From: a virus
Reading direction: 5' to 3' (one strand)
IMG/VR virus record: IMGVR_UViG_3300009376_001132
Location: 50,769-114,768 of that record
DNA length: 64,000 nt
Shown here piece after piece: positions 53,501 through 61,934 of this stretch (its first letter is position 1; the number at the start of each line of letters is the position of its first letter). A program made the translations under genes and the position numbers. Below the pieces are notes generated by a model. The model was given only the letters and a program-made list of their open reading frames with translations. It did not search any database and was not told the DNA's origin.

Positions 53501-53933
53501 TGAATAAGTTGTTTAGCCCTGTCTGGTTCTGGGCAATCATTACGAGATGGCGGCGAATATTCAAAGGGTTGAATTTCTTTTGCCGGTCCTCATCTTCGAT
53601 AACAAGCCCGTACTCTTCCTTCTTTTGGCGCTTAACTTTGGAGCGGTGCTCCTCATACATTTTACGCCACTTCTTGTGTGACTTAATAAAATAAGACTCA
53701 CACCCGTACAAAGCTTTAAAATCTTTGCCGTCGGCTCGCATCTTTTTGAGATGCTCTACCTGAAACGACAAGCCATTCATGTGCCCATGGTCTGTTAGAG
53801 CATGAGCGTTCATCCCGTTCTCGTAGGCGAAGTCCATGTGCTCGCCGGGCATACCTAGCCCATCGAAAGGAGATAAGCCTGAGTGAGCATGTAACCCCAC
53901 AAAGGGGATCTTACTTTCAATTCGGTTAGTCAT
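50523..53933 (-). CDS. dnaE: DNA polymerase III alpha subunit-like replicative polymerase (DnaE)
   Basis: 1136 residues, full length for bacterial DnaE. N-terminal PHP domain (GLHAHSGLSPFDGLGMPGEH, ALTDHGHMNGL), polymerase core with LGRGSAAGSLLSYVLDITQVDP and the active-site Asp triad GYPDIDFDVE near residue 460, then YGLLVFQEQL and GYGFNLSHAVSYGAV, helix-hairpin-helix LAGIKGLGDAAIDQIV, and an OB-like C-terminus. T4 itself uses a family B polymerase, so a C-family polymerase is a lineage marker. It has its own promoter at 53964. Confidence 0.95.
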   Translation of the reverse strand: MTNRIESKIPFVGLHAHSGLSPFDGLGMPGEHMDFAYENGMNAHALTDHGHMNGLSFQVEHLKKMRADGKDFKALYGCESYFIKSHKKWRKMYEEHRSKVKRQKKEEYGLVIEDEDRQKKFNPLNIRRHLVMIAQNQTGLNNLFKLVSDSYQPENFYRYPRMDFEMLDKYNEGLIISSACMSGPLFGDFWKHRDPDTGAYDADVVLASMRDTIARFKEIFGDRFYGEVQWNDIIEQHQGNALIIQACVEMGVEVISTADSHYPRPELWKDREMYRRIGGQWWGDDDGLPESVEEVGYELYPKNGDQMMEAYKKYSAKYNIEYDDAFIRDTIERTHHIAFDRCEDFVPNSEVRLPEFVVPEGKTAIQALTSDALAGMKKKNITDPEYVDRLKYELNIIKERGFAQYFLTMKAISDKAQEEMLVGLGRGSAAGSLLSYVLDITQVDPIKYQLQFERFLTKGGSGYPDIDFDVEEPMVLKEQLAEEWGKTTVVPISNFNTLQLRSLIKDIGKFYNIPFTEVNKVTGVMMSEATPLAKKAHGQIAGVYTPTFDEVKEYSETLQEFFRKYPEVATHVDNLFGNMRSISRHAGGVVVAEDLDKHMPLINSGGVIQTPWSEGQNVRHLEPLGFIKFDLLGLSTLRMISGAIRHILKRHQGIEEPTFEQVRDYYNTNLHPDTIDFDNQEVWREVFHKGKWAGIFQMTNGGAQRFCQEAQPESLLDFAAVTAIFRPGPLSAKAHSLYVANKSNPSQVHYEHPIIKEVLGDTYGLLVFQEQLAMLAHKLGDDLSLDEGNLLRKVLTKKGTGKDNIKTKLYNKFVKGCGKHGLTEDVAKNLWSKMEYFSGYGFNLSHAVSYGAVSFQCAWLSYYYPVEWMAAFLDKEPEDKKAGAINTAKSFGFEIVPPSVNKSGRVWEIAEDGKTLIQPLAGIKGLGDAAIDQIVANRPFNSIEEFIFNENITYSKLNKKALDVLVRSKALDELMDDRFTGLRHFWSAVAVDRPRKEKNLLENIDVYAPEGDFSEEEKLEHFASLTGIFPIHEIMPQEIQDNLMTRGCPPISEYDPDLQLVWFIPREVKIKKTKNGKEYWVIHTTDSNAFDARIRCWGVRDDDKISLNKVYVANLEYNEKWGFSTRSLRRTFRRLT

Positions 53934-53963
53934 TGACTACCTTTCTAATTTTGGTGTGATAAT

Positions 53964-53991
53964 AGTATAGCTTACTTTTAGAATAGTTCAA
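53964..53991 (-). promoter_or_regulatory. Promoter of dnaE, 16-bp spacer
   Basis: Minus strand TTGAAC, 16 bases, TATACT. Slightly weaker -35 than the other members of this class. Confidence 0.65.
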
Positions 53992-54024
53992 GAAAAAATG
54001 AGCAGGGTAGCCCGAACCCTGCTC
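53990..54024 (-). terminator. Rho-independent terminator upstream of dnaE
   Basis: Minus strand GAGCAGGGT/ACCCTGCTC stem (54000-54023) then ATTTTTTC. It ends the transcript of the 54069 gene; the T-run overlaps the dnaE -35 box. Confidence 0.8.
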
Positions 54025-54068
54025 TCCACCCATCGTATGGGGAACTCCGATTGTTTTAAGTAGGATTA

Positions 54069-54425
54069 TTATTTCTTTTCATCCGCTTTATCTTCCTCGG
54101 TTTTGTGTCCGTACACATCTTTGTGTCCGTCCTGATATGTGATGATAGTTTGGTTACCTGGGTGTGGTTCGATGTGAACCTTCACAAAATCACTCATACT
54201 ATCAAAGATGGCAATACCTCCACGAGGCGGTGGGTAGAGCCAGTGAACAACGCATTGACCTGTCGCCATAACGACGCCCTCAATAACAACACCATCACCA
54301 GAGACACCTGTCTCATCATGCTGGCGGTAAACTGTGAAACTGGTAATCCCTCTCGGAGCCAACTTAGGTGGTGGCTTCGGGATTAGATCATCAGCAACCT
54401 CTTCAGATTTCTGTTCTTCGCTCAT
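54069..54425 (-). CDS. Conserved phage hypothetical protein
   Basis: 118 residues. TSFTVYRQHDETGVSGDGVVIEGVVMATGQCVVHWLYPPPRGGIAIFDSMSDFVKVHIEPHPGNQTIITYQDG resembles a compact beta-rich family with TGVSG and FDSM blocks found in several phages. Function unknown. Acidic N- and C-termini flank the domain. Confidence 0.68.
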   Translation of the reverse strand: MSEEQKSEEVADDLIPKPPPKLAPRGITSFTVYRQHDETGVSGDGVVIEGVVMATGQCVVHWLYPPPRGGIAIFDSMSDFVKVHIEPHPGNQTIITYQDGHKDVYGHKTEEDKADEKK

Positions 54426-54714
54426 TTTGATATTCTCCGTAAGCAGTCATAACATTTTGCAACCACTTTGGGCTTACTGGCGTGAGCCAGTCTACTCGGA
54501 TTTCTTCAGGATCCCGATAGGAAGATCTCATTTTTTTGTCCCATGCAACTTTTGCGATATGAATATCATCCTCCAGCCAATCAATCTTACAATAGGCCCA
54601 GCCGTGATCGCCGATCCGCTTCTCTCGCACGACGCCGAGCCGTAAGAGTTTATGATGGAAGTTCATTACAAATGTTCCCACATGGATGCCGTAGGATTCT
54701 CCTTTAAGTCTCAT
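54403..54714 (-). CDS. GDLV-related SH3-like protein
   Basis: 103 residues: YGIHVGTFVMNFHHKLLRLGVVREKRIGDHGWAYCKIDWLEDDIHIAKVAW, a family-like barrel (V-G-T-F-V turn, L-G-V-V strand, W-A-Y-C-K-I-D-W) with a C-terminal helical addition. Overlaps the 118-residue gene by 23 nt. Confidence 0.65.
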   Translation of the reverse strand: MRLKGESYGIHVGTFVMNFHHKLLRLGVVREKRIGDHGWAYCKIDWLEDDIHIAKVAWDKKMRSSYRDPEEIRVDWLTPVSPKWLQNVMTAYGEYQNERRTEI

Positions 54715-54727
54715 ATTGTTGCCTTTC

Positions 54728-55240
54728 TTATTCGCCCTCTAATCGGGCTTGTTCTTCGGGTGGGACTCGGGTCGCCTCGTAGGGTACGAATAGCGACACT
54801 ACATCAAAAGCTCTCAGGGAATAGTATACACCAGCATAGCTGTCTCGTATATCCTCTAGCATCGTATTCCACTCTTCGCCTTTTCTTAATTTATAAATTG
54901 GATGACTATGTTTTTTCTTGTATCCTTCGGGGTCGTTTCTGAAGTCATAGATTTCTCCCGCTGGGATTGTGGCTTGATACAAGTGGCGTCCTGAAGCCAC
55001 TTGTCTTTCTCTTTGTTGCGGGTCCACATACCAAAAAGTTCTGGGGACCGTGCTTGTTTCGTACTCATTTCTAGTGAAGGAACTTCTCTTGGCTCTGTCC
55101 GCAAAGTACTTAGGGTCTACAAGAATTGCTTCCGCATCTACTGGGGCGTAGTGGAATAGCACCAACTCGCCACCAACCTCATAGTCACCCTTTTGCGCTT
55201 CGGCGAGAAACTTTTTAAAGTTTTCCATTATCTTTTTCAT
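54728..55240 (-). CDS. Capsid-tagged ADP-ribosyltransferase-like protein
   Basis: 170 residues. Tag MKKIMENFKKFLAE followed by A15, an excellent L-x-E|A site. Body: ELVLFHYAPVDAEAILVDPKYFADRAKRSSFTRNEYETSTVPRTFWYVDPQQRE. The F-H-Y-A start and YETSTVPRTFWY strand recall ART-like toxin domains of the other tagged proteins, but the match is weaker. It ends 14 nt before an SH3-like gene. Confidence 0.62.
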   Translation of the reverse strand: MKKIMENFKKFLAEAQKGDYEVGGELVLFHYAPVDAEAILVDPKYFADRAKRSSFTRNEYETSTVPRTFWYVDPQQRERQVASGRHLYQATIPAGEIYDFRNDPEGYKKKHSHPIYKLRKGEEWNTMLEDIRDSYAGVYYSLRAFDVVSLFVPYEATRVPPEEQARLEGE

Positions 55241-55935
55241 AACTTATTTTTTAGTTCCTGAAGTTTAAGCCGAAGGACTTGGCGATGATGCCAGCGAGAT
55301 TTAGGGGCTCGACTAGCGTCCAAAGTGTAACTAATCCTATCGTTGATTTCTTTAATAAGTTCTTTGTTCTGTTCTCGTTGGGTTTCGCTTAGACTTGGCA
55401 AGTCGTAATCATATTCATGTCCTTCTTCCATCTCATACTGATCGTCAAAGAAGGGGATATAAAATTTGCGTCCGGCTGACTGTCTTTCTTGGGAATAAAA
55501 ATCCTCACGGGCCTGGACTTCATCATCAAACAAGACAACATCACGGCGCTGGACGGTGACATCGCCTTCGATGTACTCAAATAAAAATGCATTCTCGTCG
55601 GTCTTCTCTCCCCAAATAACCGATTCTTGGTTGAAGTATTTGCCAGCCTCCACCATATCTTCTCGGGTGATGTTGGGAATCATCATAGATCTCTCCATGT
55701 TTCCAAAGCGACCTCTAATGCGAATGGGTCCGTAGCCACGCTCACGCATCCAAGCCATCAACTCTTTGTTGAGCATCCGGTTTTCTTTGGATGACATCTT
55801 TTGCGCCATAGGGTTTTCACCTGTCATAAAACCAACTGTACCCACAGAGGCTACGTTGCCCTGAAGGATATTCTTGATTCGGTTAAACCCGGATTCATTT
55901 AAAAACTTTTTCCATTCGCTCAAAATCTTTTTCAT
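55237..55935 (-). CDS. Capsid-tagged hypothetical protein
   Basis: 232 residues. Tag MKKILSEWKKFLNE then S15. The body VGTVGFMTGENPMAQKMSSKENRMLNKELMAWMRERGYGPIRIRGRFGNMERSMMIPNITREDMVEAGKYFNQESVIWGE resembles a DUF3293-like layout (TxENP start, E-x-S near the middle, F-x-Q-x-S-V). Function unknown. Overlaps the preceding tagged gene by 4 nt. Confidence 0.6.
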   Translation of the reverse strand: MKKILSEWKKFLNESGFNRIKNILQGNVASVGTVGFMTGENPMAQKMSSKENRMLNKELMAWMRERGYGPIRIRGRFGNMERSMMIPNITREDMVEAGKYFNQESVIWGEKTDENAFLFEYIEGDVTVQRRDVVLFDDEVQAREDFYSQERQSAGRKFYIPFFDDQYEMEEGHEYDYDLPSLSETQREQNKELIKEINDRISYTLDASRAPKSRWHHRQVLRLKLQELKNKL

Positions 55936-55936
55936 A

Positions 55937-56188
55937 TCATTCTACACAAATCAGGTTGTTCTCTCCAATAAAAGTATATTTCTTTCCCTTGACTGTAACC
56001 TCTTCTGTACCATAAGAGTGAACGACAACAGTCTTTCCAGTCAGGTCATTGGTACAATCTTCAGCACACGAAATAACCTTAGCCGTCAAAAACTCTTCAA
56101 TCTTTTCCTCTACTGGAACAAAGAAAGTTCCCTGCTGTGGCTCCTCCTCGACGACTTCAATAAGTAGTCTGCGATTCAATGGTTTCAT
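55937..56188 (-). CDS. groES: GroES-like co-chaperonin
   Basis: 83 residues from ATG at 56188. MKPLNRRLLIEVVEEEPQQ, FFVPVEEKIEEFLTAKVISCAEDCTNDLTGKTVVVHSYGTEEVTVKGKKYTFIGENNLICVE follows the GroES fold of about 95 residues; the mobile loop region is altered relative to bacterial GroES. Serves with the phage GroEL at 32383 or host GroEL, like T4 gp31. The gene is far from groEL. Confidence 0.78.
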   Translation of the reverse strand: MKPLNRRLLIEVVEEEPQQGTFFVPVEEKIEEFLTAKVISCAEDCTNDLTGKTVVVHSYGTEEVTVKGKKYTFIGENNLICVE

Positions 56189-56418
56189 TGTAATTCCTTC
56201 CATATATCTTGTAACATTTCAAATTCCAAGCGAGAAGTTTGGGTCCACTCTCGCAAGTTGCAGTGCTTACAATAGCACTCAATCGCTATCTCGTCTCCAA
56301 AGATAGCACGGGTTTGGCCAGATGGCAACCAAGAATGTTTGACCTTGTGTTGTTTTTCTTCTCGCTCACAAAAGCCGTCTTTCAAATCACGGGGCATGAT
56401 AAAGTTTAGCGTAGCCAT
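56185..56418 (-). CDS. Small protein with CxxC motif
   Basis: 77 residues, EIAIECYCKHCNLREWTQ with two CxC/CxxC pairs, and a Lys/Glu-rich start. Possibly binds zinc or nucleic acid. Overlaps groES by 4 nt. No family recognised. Confidence 0.6.
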   Translation of the reverse strand: MATLNFIMPRDLKDGFCEREEKQHKVKHSWLPSGQTRAIFGDEIAIECYCKHCNLREWTQTSRLEFEMLQDIWKELQ

Positions 56419-56466
56419 GATGGGCTCCTTTCTGCCCTTACATTATATTATATTTTTTGCTTCCCT

Positions 56467-58338
56467 TTAAGTGATTTCGCACGCACCGCCAGCACAGGCT
56501 GCCTCACCTTTGAGGTCGGTGTTGTCATCCTCTTCAACAATCTTGGTGAGGTCAACGTTTTCTAGCGTAGCCAGCATCGCTTCAAACTTCTCCTTAGAGC
56601 AGTCCTCAAAGGGTGCTTGCTGGTAGGTGCCGCCGTTGTGGGGCAAGACTGACAGTCCGTTGTAGTGGTGGCGATTGTTCCACATCCACTCGCCAGCATC
56701 CGTCCATTCGTTTTCGTGGAGGGAGATAGTGGCTGAAACGTTGTGTCCGTTCTGTCCGGAGCGTTTACCAGGGTTGACCCATTCTCTTGTAATTTTCTTT
56801 ACCCGCCGCAAAAGCTGGAAGGCACTTTCGTCACGGAGGATAGAGCCTTCTGGTGCTCGTTGGGGCACCGAGATGACTGCTGTATCGTGTGGGCGGAAGT
56901 ACTCATCCTCCACCAGTTCAGGGTGGTGAATTGAAAGGTGCCAATAAATTGGCTCATTTTTGCCAACTCTGATTCGGCGGACGTAATAGTCGTTGTGCCA
57001 GGCGTGGATGCCGCTGGATGTTCCGAGAGTCAAACTCGTGGTTCCCGCAGGTTTAACGCAGGTTGTGCGGGCTGCCGGGTTGATGCCAATCGCATGGGCA
57101 ACACGGGCATTTTCTTCTTTCACAACGTTGGCAGCGTTCGTCAAACTAATGTCATCTTGGAGCACACGACCAGAAGCGATGCCAGTCATAGACACCCCTA
57201 TCAGGGCATCCTTCTCTGTGGTTCGCTGCCAGACTGGGCGAAGATAATGAAAATCTGTATAACCTGCTTGGAGTGTGCCGATGAAGGTGGCAGCCCTCAC
57301 CCGCTCTTCCAAGTCGTTCTGTCCTGTGATGTTGCTGACATTTACTTCGGTCAGGTTACAGAACTGGAAGGGTCGTAGTCCAATCTCACAGCACGGGTTG
57401 GTTCCCCAGTCCTTGTCGTTGGACAGGTAGATGCCAGGCTCGCCAGCGTTGGATGCTTCCACTCGCTTCCACAAGTCTAGGAAGAATTCTTTTGTGATTC
57501 TGTGCCGCAAAAGTACAGCGGAGTTGTTGGCTCGTCCTCGCTGGGGGTTTTGTTCCCACCAGTTGCCAGCCTTACAGGCAATCATCTCCTTGTCATCTGC
57601 GGAGAACAAAGAAATGAGAGCAGCACGACGGATGCCACCCGCCAACACAGCGTCGGCAATATGGCAAACGATGTCGTGGACCTCAATAGCAGACAGACGG
57701 CTGCCATCTTCCTTTTCAGAGAGCACACCCTCGACCTTAACCAGGCATTCCTTGAGAGGTTGTGGTCCTGGGGCTTTGCCGCCAGAGGTTACAAGGCGAG
57801 CGCCTTTAGGGCGAATATCGCTATAATCAAATCGTAGCCGTGAGCCACCGAAGAAGTAACTGCGAATAAGATATTTGACGGCATCAGCCCATCCTTCAAT
57901 ACTATCATTTATTAAATACCTCCGAGTGCGATTAGCATTTGGTTTTCTAATTTCCGGCAGTTCATCCACATGATGTTTCTGGACCGAGTATCCAACACCT
58001 GTTCCACCGAGCAACAAAAACATAATTTCGCCGAATACACGCCAGTCATCTACTGGGGCATAAGCGCAGTTGAAGATGCGGTTAGGAGAGATTTCAATGG
58101 GCTTGCCTGCAAACTGCATGGAGCGCATGGAAGGCAAAACCTTTTTGTCAAATACAAATTTATAATTCTCTTTGATTTCTTTTTTGAGTTCCGGGTATTT
58201 TTTGAGGTGCATCTTCATGTTCCGAGTAACTAACTCATCCCAGGTTTCACGGCGTTTTTGTTTAGGTAAATAACGGGCGTACTTCATGTACACTGTAATA
58301 TCCGAGAGGATTTGGGTTGAGATGTCTTGCTCGTTCAT
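56467..58338 (-). CDS. nrdJ: Adenosylcobalamin-dependent (class II) ribonucleotide reductase, monomeric
   Basis: 623 residues. RNR barrel blocks: VLPSMRSMQFAGKPIEIS, FNCAYAPVDDWRVFGEIMFLLLGGTGVGYSVQ, RLRFDYSDIRPKGARLVTSGGKAPGP, NPCCEIGLRPFQFCNLTEVNV (with catalytic Cys), and TTCVKPAGTTSLTLGTSSGIHAWHNDYYVRRIRV. The redox Cys pair near the C-terminus is CAGGAC. It reduces ribonucleotides using B12, which is independent of oxygen. No beta subunit gene is needed or present. Phages use it to supply dNTPs. Host must supply cobalamin. Confidence 0.94.
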   Translation of the reverse strand: MNEQDISTQILSDITVYMKYARYLPKQKRRETWDELVTRNMKMHLKKYPELKKEIKENYKFVFDKKVLPSMRSMQFAGKPIEISPNRIFNCAYAPVDDWRVFGEIMFLLLGGTGVGYSVQKHHVDELPEIRKPNANRTRRYLINDSIEGWADAVKYLIRSYFFGGSRLRFDYSDIRPKGARLVTSGGKAPGPQPLKECLVKVEGVLSEKEDGSRLSAIEVHDIVCHIADAVLAGGIRRAALISLFSADDKEMIACKAGNWWEQNPQRGRANNSAVLLRHRITKEFFLDLWKRVEASNAGEPGIYLSNDKDWGTNPCCEIGLRPFQFCNLTEVNVSNITGQNDLEERVRAATFIGTLQAGYTDFHYLRPVWQRTTEKDALIGVSMTGIASGRVLQDDISLTNAANVVKEENARVAHAIGINPAARTTCVKPAGTTSLTLGTSSGIHAWHNDYYVRRIRVGKNEPIYWHLSIHHPELVEDEYFRPHDTAVISVPQRAPEGSILRDESAFQLLRRVKKITREWVNPGKRSGQNGHNVSATISLHENEWTDAGEWMWNNRHHYNGLSVLPHNGGTYQQAPFEDCSKEKFEAMLATLENVDLTKIVEEDDNTDLKGEAACAGGACEIT

Positions 58339-59831
58339 GCTGTTTGTTGCTCCTCGGCTTTAAGTTTTTGTGCTAAATCTCGTAACTCATCTTTAAGACT
58401 TTTCTTTTCATTCACTTCTTTTTTTTTATTATCTTCCGCTTGTTGTGTCTTGCGGCGTTCTTGTTTAAACTTCTGGTACTTCTTGCGTAGGTGTTCGTCT
58501 TGCTCTTGTTTAGTCTTCATCACAACGGCATCAATCGTTGAGTGCTCGTCAGGTGGCAAGACTTTCATATGGACCTTGGCTGTGTCAATCTCCATGGGGT
58601 AGACAATGCCGTCAATGCCGTTGCGGTTTTTGGCAACAAACATACGACCTTTGTTCTCGGTCTTGTCCTCAATCGTGCGGGAGATAGAACAGATAAAGTC
58701 AGCCACAAAGCACTTGCTAAATGCTTCGCTGATGGCTTCCATCGTAATGACCTCGGCGTTCAATCCGCTGCGGTTTGTTTGGGATGCTGTCCATACTGGA
58801 ATGTCCCAAACTTGCCCGATGGCTCGCAGTTCTTCATAGATGTTGCCGAGACTGTGGCGTAGTTCCTGAGTCTTGAACCCAGATGCTGTTGGTTTCAAAA
58901 GGTCGGCATAGTCCACGATAATCATATCGGGAGTGATGCCCTTTTGCTTTAGTTTTTCGAGATGCCCGATAATAGTGCGGGTGGAGGCTGACTTGGTTGG
59001 ATACTCTTTGATGATCAGTTTGCCTGGGATGTGCTCAACTGCCATCACAATGGCATCCTTCATCGACATTAGATTCTTTAAGTCGATGCCCGTGATGCAG
59101 GAGTCGTAGCGTTGACCAACTACGGTGTCCGCAAGTTCTAATGTGTAGTGAACTACGGTCTTGCCTTTGACCACAGCCATCGCACCAAGATGAGCAAGCG
59201 CCATACTCTTGCCCGCACCAGTCGGGGCAACGACGACGCCCAACTCTCGCTTGCCTAAGCCGCCCTTGGTAATATCATCAATCTCATCCCAGTGTGTAGA
59301 GATGGGGTTACGCATCTTCATCTCAAAACGGTCAAGAACATCTTGGTGCCAGTCGTGCCCATGGTCGTTGTCGGCACCCAGGTTCATCGCCTCGTTGATG
59401 ACCTTTTGAATCTGGTCAAAACTCTGGGACTGAAGAAGATCCACGGACTTGAGGATGGCTTCTTTTAATTTCTGCTTCTTGCAGAAGTCTAGCGACTTCT
59501 CCTTGACATATTCTTCATCATCGTCCCCGATGGCATTGCTTTTGATGCGAGCCATAAACTCGATGACTTGCTTGATAATGCTGCCAGAGTAGTCCTCTGT
59601 CTGTGTCCGCACCACTGAGACCATTGCTTCGTAGGTTGGGTGCGGGTAGGATTGTTTATGCTGAATCAAAAGGTCTACAAAAACCTGTAGGTACTTTAGT
59701 TCCAGATAGTTTGTATCAAGGACCTCTTCCATTTGGTTCGCAAAGTTGCGGTCAAACAGGATGGTCTTTACTAGTTTTTCTTGGAAGGACTTTCCGAACT
59801 TACTAAATGTGTCGTGCTGTTGTTCGGTCAT
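58335..59831 (-). CDS. dnaB: Replicative DNA helicase, DnaB/T4 gp41-like
   Basis: 498 residues. The N-terminal helical domain is followed by the RecA-like core: VVVAPTGAGKSMALAHLG (Walker A), VVHYTLELADTVVGQRY, DMIIVDYADLLKPT (Walker B) and VPVWTASQTNRSG (sensor). GFKTQELRHSLGNIYEELRAIG precedes the latter. It unwinds DNA at the phage fork. The C-terminal 90 residues are charged. It follows nrdJ by overlap, within the replication operon 62779-56467. Confidence 0.93.
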   Translation of the reverse strand: MTEQQHDTFSKFGKSFQEKLVKTILFDRNFANQMEEVLDTNYLELKYLQVFVDLLIQHKQSYPHPTYEAMVSVVRTQTEDYSGSIIKQVIEFMARIKSNAIGDDDEEYVKEKSLDFCKKQKLKEAILKSVDLLQSQSFDQIQKVINEAMNLGADNDHGHDWHQDVLDRFEMKMRNPISTHWDEIDDITKGGLGKRELGVVVAPTGAGKSMALAHLGAMAVVKGKTVVHYTLELADTVVGQRYDSCITGIDLKNLMSMKDAIVMAVEHIPGKLIIKEYPTKSASTRTIIGHLEKLKQKGITPDMIIVDYADLLKPTASGFKTQELRHSLGNIYEELRAIGQVWDIPVWTASQTNRSGLNAEVITMEAISEAFSKCFVADFICSISRTIEDKTENKGRMFVAKNRNGIDGIVYPMEIDTAKVHMKVLPPDEHSTIDAVVMKTKQEQDEHLRKKYQKFKQERRKTQQAEDNKKKEVNEKKSLKDELRDLAQKLKAEEQQTA

Positions 59832-59884
59832 TAGATTTCCTTATCCCCACTATAACTCATGTGACGAAAATATAAAGGGCACTC

Positions 59885-60841
59885 TCAAACTTTTTTATGA
59901 GAGCGAAGCATCAGCATCAATTCGTCAATATTAAGAGTACCGATACCATCCTTGAGGAGCATTTTCCTAATTTCTGAGCGATTAAGATTAACCCCGTCAT
60001 TCTGAATCGCATACTTGAGCTTGTTGACTCCTTGTGGTGATATGGTGCTTGTATATAGCTGCATGATTTCATAATTTAAGGCAATAATTTCTTCATTTTC
60101 GGCAACATTTTGATATGCCTTTACTTTATTTTTATTATTTTTTGCGTGCGACATAATGTCATCGAGACCATAGTCTTTATTTTCCGAAAGGAAGGGAAAT
60201 CTTTTAGAAACTGTCTTCAGTCCGAGACCCTTCACGCCGTCAAGGTTGTCAGACTTATCACCGACGATGGCACGAGCCCACGCAAAGTTGCGAGGATGGA
60301 TGCCATATTCTTCTAAGACTTTGTTCTTATTGAGAACTTGTTCGTTTTTGCCTGGGCGTAGCAGAATGGTCTTGTCATCACATAACTGTAGAAAATCTTG
60401 ATCGTTGGATACAATAACCTTCTGCCACTCGGCATACTCATTACAGTGACACAGCCAGGCGATGATGTCGTCAGCCTCTACATTCTCAAGGGACATCTGG
60501 AGGATTGGCAGGTTCTCTAGGTACTCTGTCAGGCGCAGAAGTTGCTCGTACTTGTTCTCTCGCTCCTCTTCGGGTGTAGCGAACTCGTACTCACGATTGA
60601 GCCTGGGAGCTTTCCGTCCAAGTTTATAGTTCTTGTTTTTCTCCCGGCGTTTCTGTGAGCCGCCTGGGCCTTCCCAACAAACTACAACTCGGTCGGGTTT
60701 GGCACGTCGCACTTCTTTCTGAAGGGAGCGCATAAAACCAGTCAGTCCCCCAATAGGATGTCCGTTGATATCCAGTTGGGGAGACATAACATAGTTACGG
60801 ATGAACATGTTTTGTCCATCGATAATAAGCAATCTTTTCAT
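59885..60841 (-). CDS. 5'-3' exonuclease (RNase H/flap-nuclease family)
   Basis: 318 residues, similar to T4 RNase H and the 5'-nuclease domain of Pol I. MKRLLIIDGQNMFIRNY, VENVEADDIIAWLC, VSNDQDFLQLC and ARAIVGDKSDNLDGVKGLGLKTVSKRF (acidic metal sites and helix-3-turn-helix) match the family. It removes RNA primers and flaps during lagging-strand synthesis. Lies between dnaB and recA. Confidence 0.92.
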   Translation of the reverse strand: MKRLLIIDGQNMFIRNYVMSPQLDINGHPIGGLTGFMRSLQKEVRRAKPDRVVVCWEGPGGSQKRREKNKNYKLGRKAPRLNREYEFATPEEERENKYEQLLRLTEYLENLPILQMSLENVEADDIIAWLCHCNEYAEWQKVIVSNDQDFLQLCDDKTILLRPGKNEQVLNKNKVLEEYGIHPRNFAWARAIVGDKSDNLDGVKGLGLKTVSKRFPFLSENKDYGLDDIMSHAKNNKNKVKAYQNVAENEEIIALNYEIMQLYTSTISPQGVNKLKYAIQNDGVNLNRSEIRKMLLKDGIGTLNIDELMLMLRSHKKV

Positions 60842-60859
60842 GGGGTCTCCGGTAAGAGT

Positions 60860-61930
60860 TTACTTCTTACCTATTCTACATTCGTCTTCTAAAATGTCAA
60901 GAACTCTTTCTTTGAATTTCTTGTCTTCCAGAAGTTTTAGAAAGTCCTTACTTTGGAACTTTTTATCTTCCCCGTCAACGTTGATTGTATACCAAGCACC
61001 GCTGCGAACACAACCAGGCGTACCAGCGATGGCAGAAAGCCAGGAGCCCTCATCATTAACTCCAACTCGGTCATTAGCAAGGTCAAACAATACATCAAAC
61101 TCACAACTCCTTGGTGATGGACCGAAGCGAGACTTCATGGTCTTGGCACTCGTATGGAAGCCGATGACCTGTTTCTTGTCGTTTAGTATCTGTCCATTGG
61201 CTTTGCCTTTGTGTTGGGTCAACCAGATGCGAGCAGAAGCGTGATAGGGCAGAGCCTTTCCGCCGGGCTCCACTCGGTTGTCTCCGAACATCACGCCGAT
61301 GTTGGTCTTTAACTGGTTGGTAAAAACCAGAGCAATCTGCTCCTTGCCGAGCGTTTCGGTTACTTTCCGCATACCCTTGGCTAGTGCTTTGGCTGTCAGA
61401 CCAATGCGACTGTTGGGATCATAGTCACCCTCAACCTCTGCCTTGACTGGTGTTCCCGCAACGCTGTCCCAAACAATACAAACAAGTTTGTCTGGGGCTT
61501 TCTCACGGATGCGCCCAATCAATCGCTCAATGTTCTCAAACACTTCCTCGACCGTGCCGGGCTGCACATACAAGAAATTGTTCTTGGTGTCAAGCCCCAA
61601 CTGTTCCATGAAGTCCGGGGAGGCTGCGTTCTCTGTGTCGATGTAAACAGCGAGCCCTCCCATCTTTTGTGTGTTCGCCAAAATCTGCGTGACAACAAGG
61701 CTCTTACCGCTGGCAGACTCGCCGGCAATCGTGGTGAGTTTGCCGACAGGAATGCCGCCATCTCGGCGGTTAGAAATAATATAATCAAGAAGAGTCGAAC
61801 CCGTTGGGATCCAAGTCTTCACGTCTGTCGGGTTGTCCCCGTGCAAATCGTATGCAATATTCTCTTTGGCAGCCTTGTTTAATTCGCTTCGCAAATCATT
61901 TACAAGGCTGTTTCCAGCTTTGTTTGCCAT
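60860..61930 (-). CDS. recA: RecA/UvsX-type recombinase
   Basis: 356 residues from ATG at 61930 (ribosome site GGAGA upstream). Walker A TIAGESASGKSLVV near residue 70, Walker B KLVCIVWDSVAG, and IALVFTNQLKTNIGVMFGDNRVEPGGKALPYHASARIWL. The TWIPTGSTLLDYI start of the core and the long N-terminus resemble phage UvsX. It catalyses strand exchange in recombination-dependent replication. The ribosome site lies inside a 16-nt palindrome (61935-61950). Confidence 0.95.
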   Translation of the reverse strand: MANKAGNSLVNDLRSELNKAAKENIAYDLHGDNPTDVKTWIPTGSTLLDYIISNRRDGGIPVGKLTTIAGESASGKSLVVTQILANTQKMGGLAVYIDTENAASPDFMEQLGLDTKNNFLYVQPGTVEEVFENIERLIGRIREKAPDKLVCIVWDSVAGTPVKAEVEGDYDPNSRIGLTAKALAKGMRKVTETLGKEQIALVFTNQLKTNIGVMFGDNRVEPGGKALPYHASARIWLTQHKGKANGQILNDKKQVIGFHTSAKTMKSRFGPSPRSCEFDVLFDLANDRVGVNDEGSWLSAIAGTPGCVRSGAWYTINVDGEDKKFQSKDFLKLLEDKKFKERVLDILEDECRIGKK

Positions 61931-61934
61931 TTTA

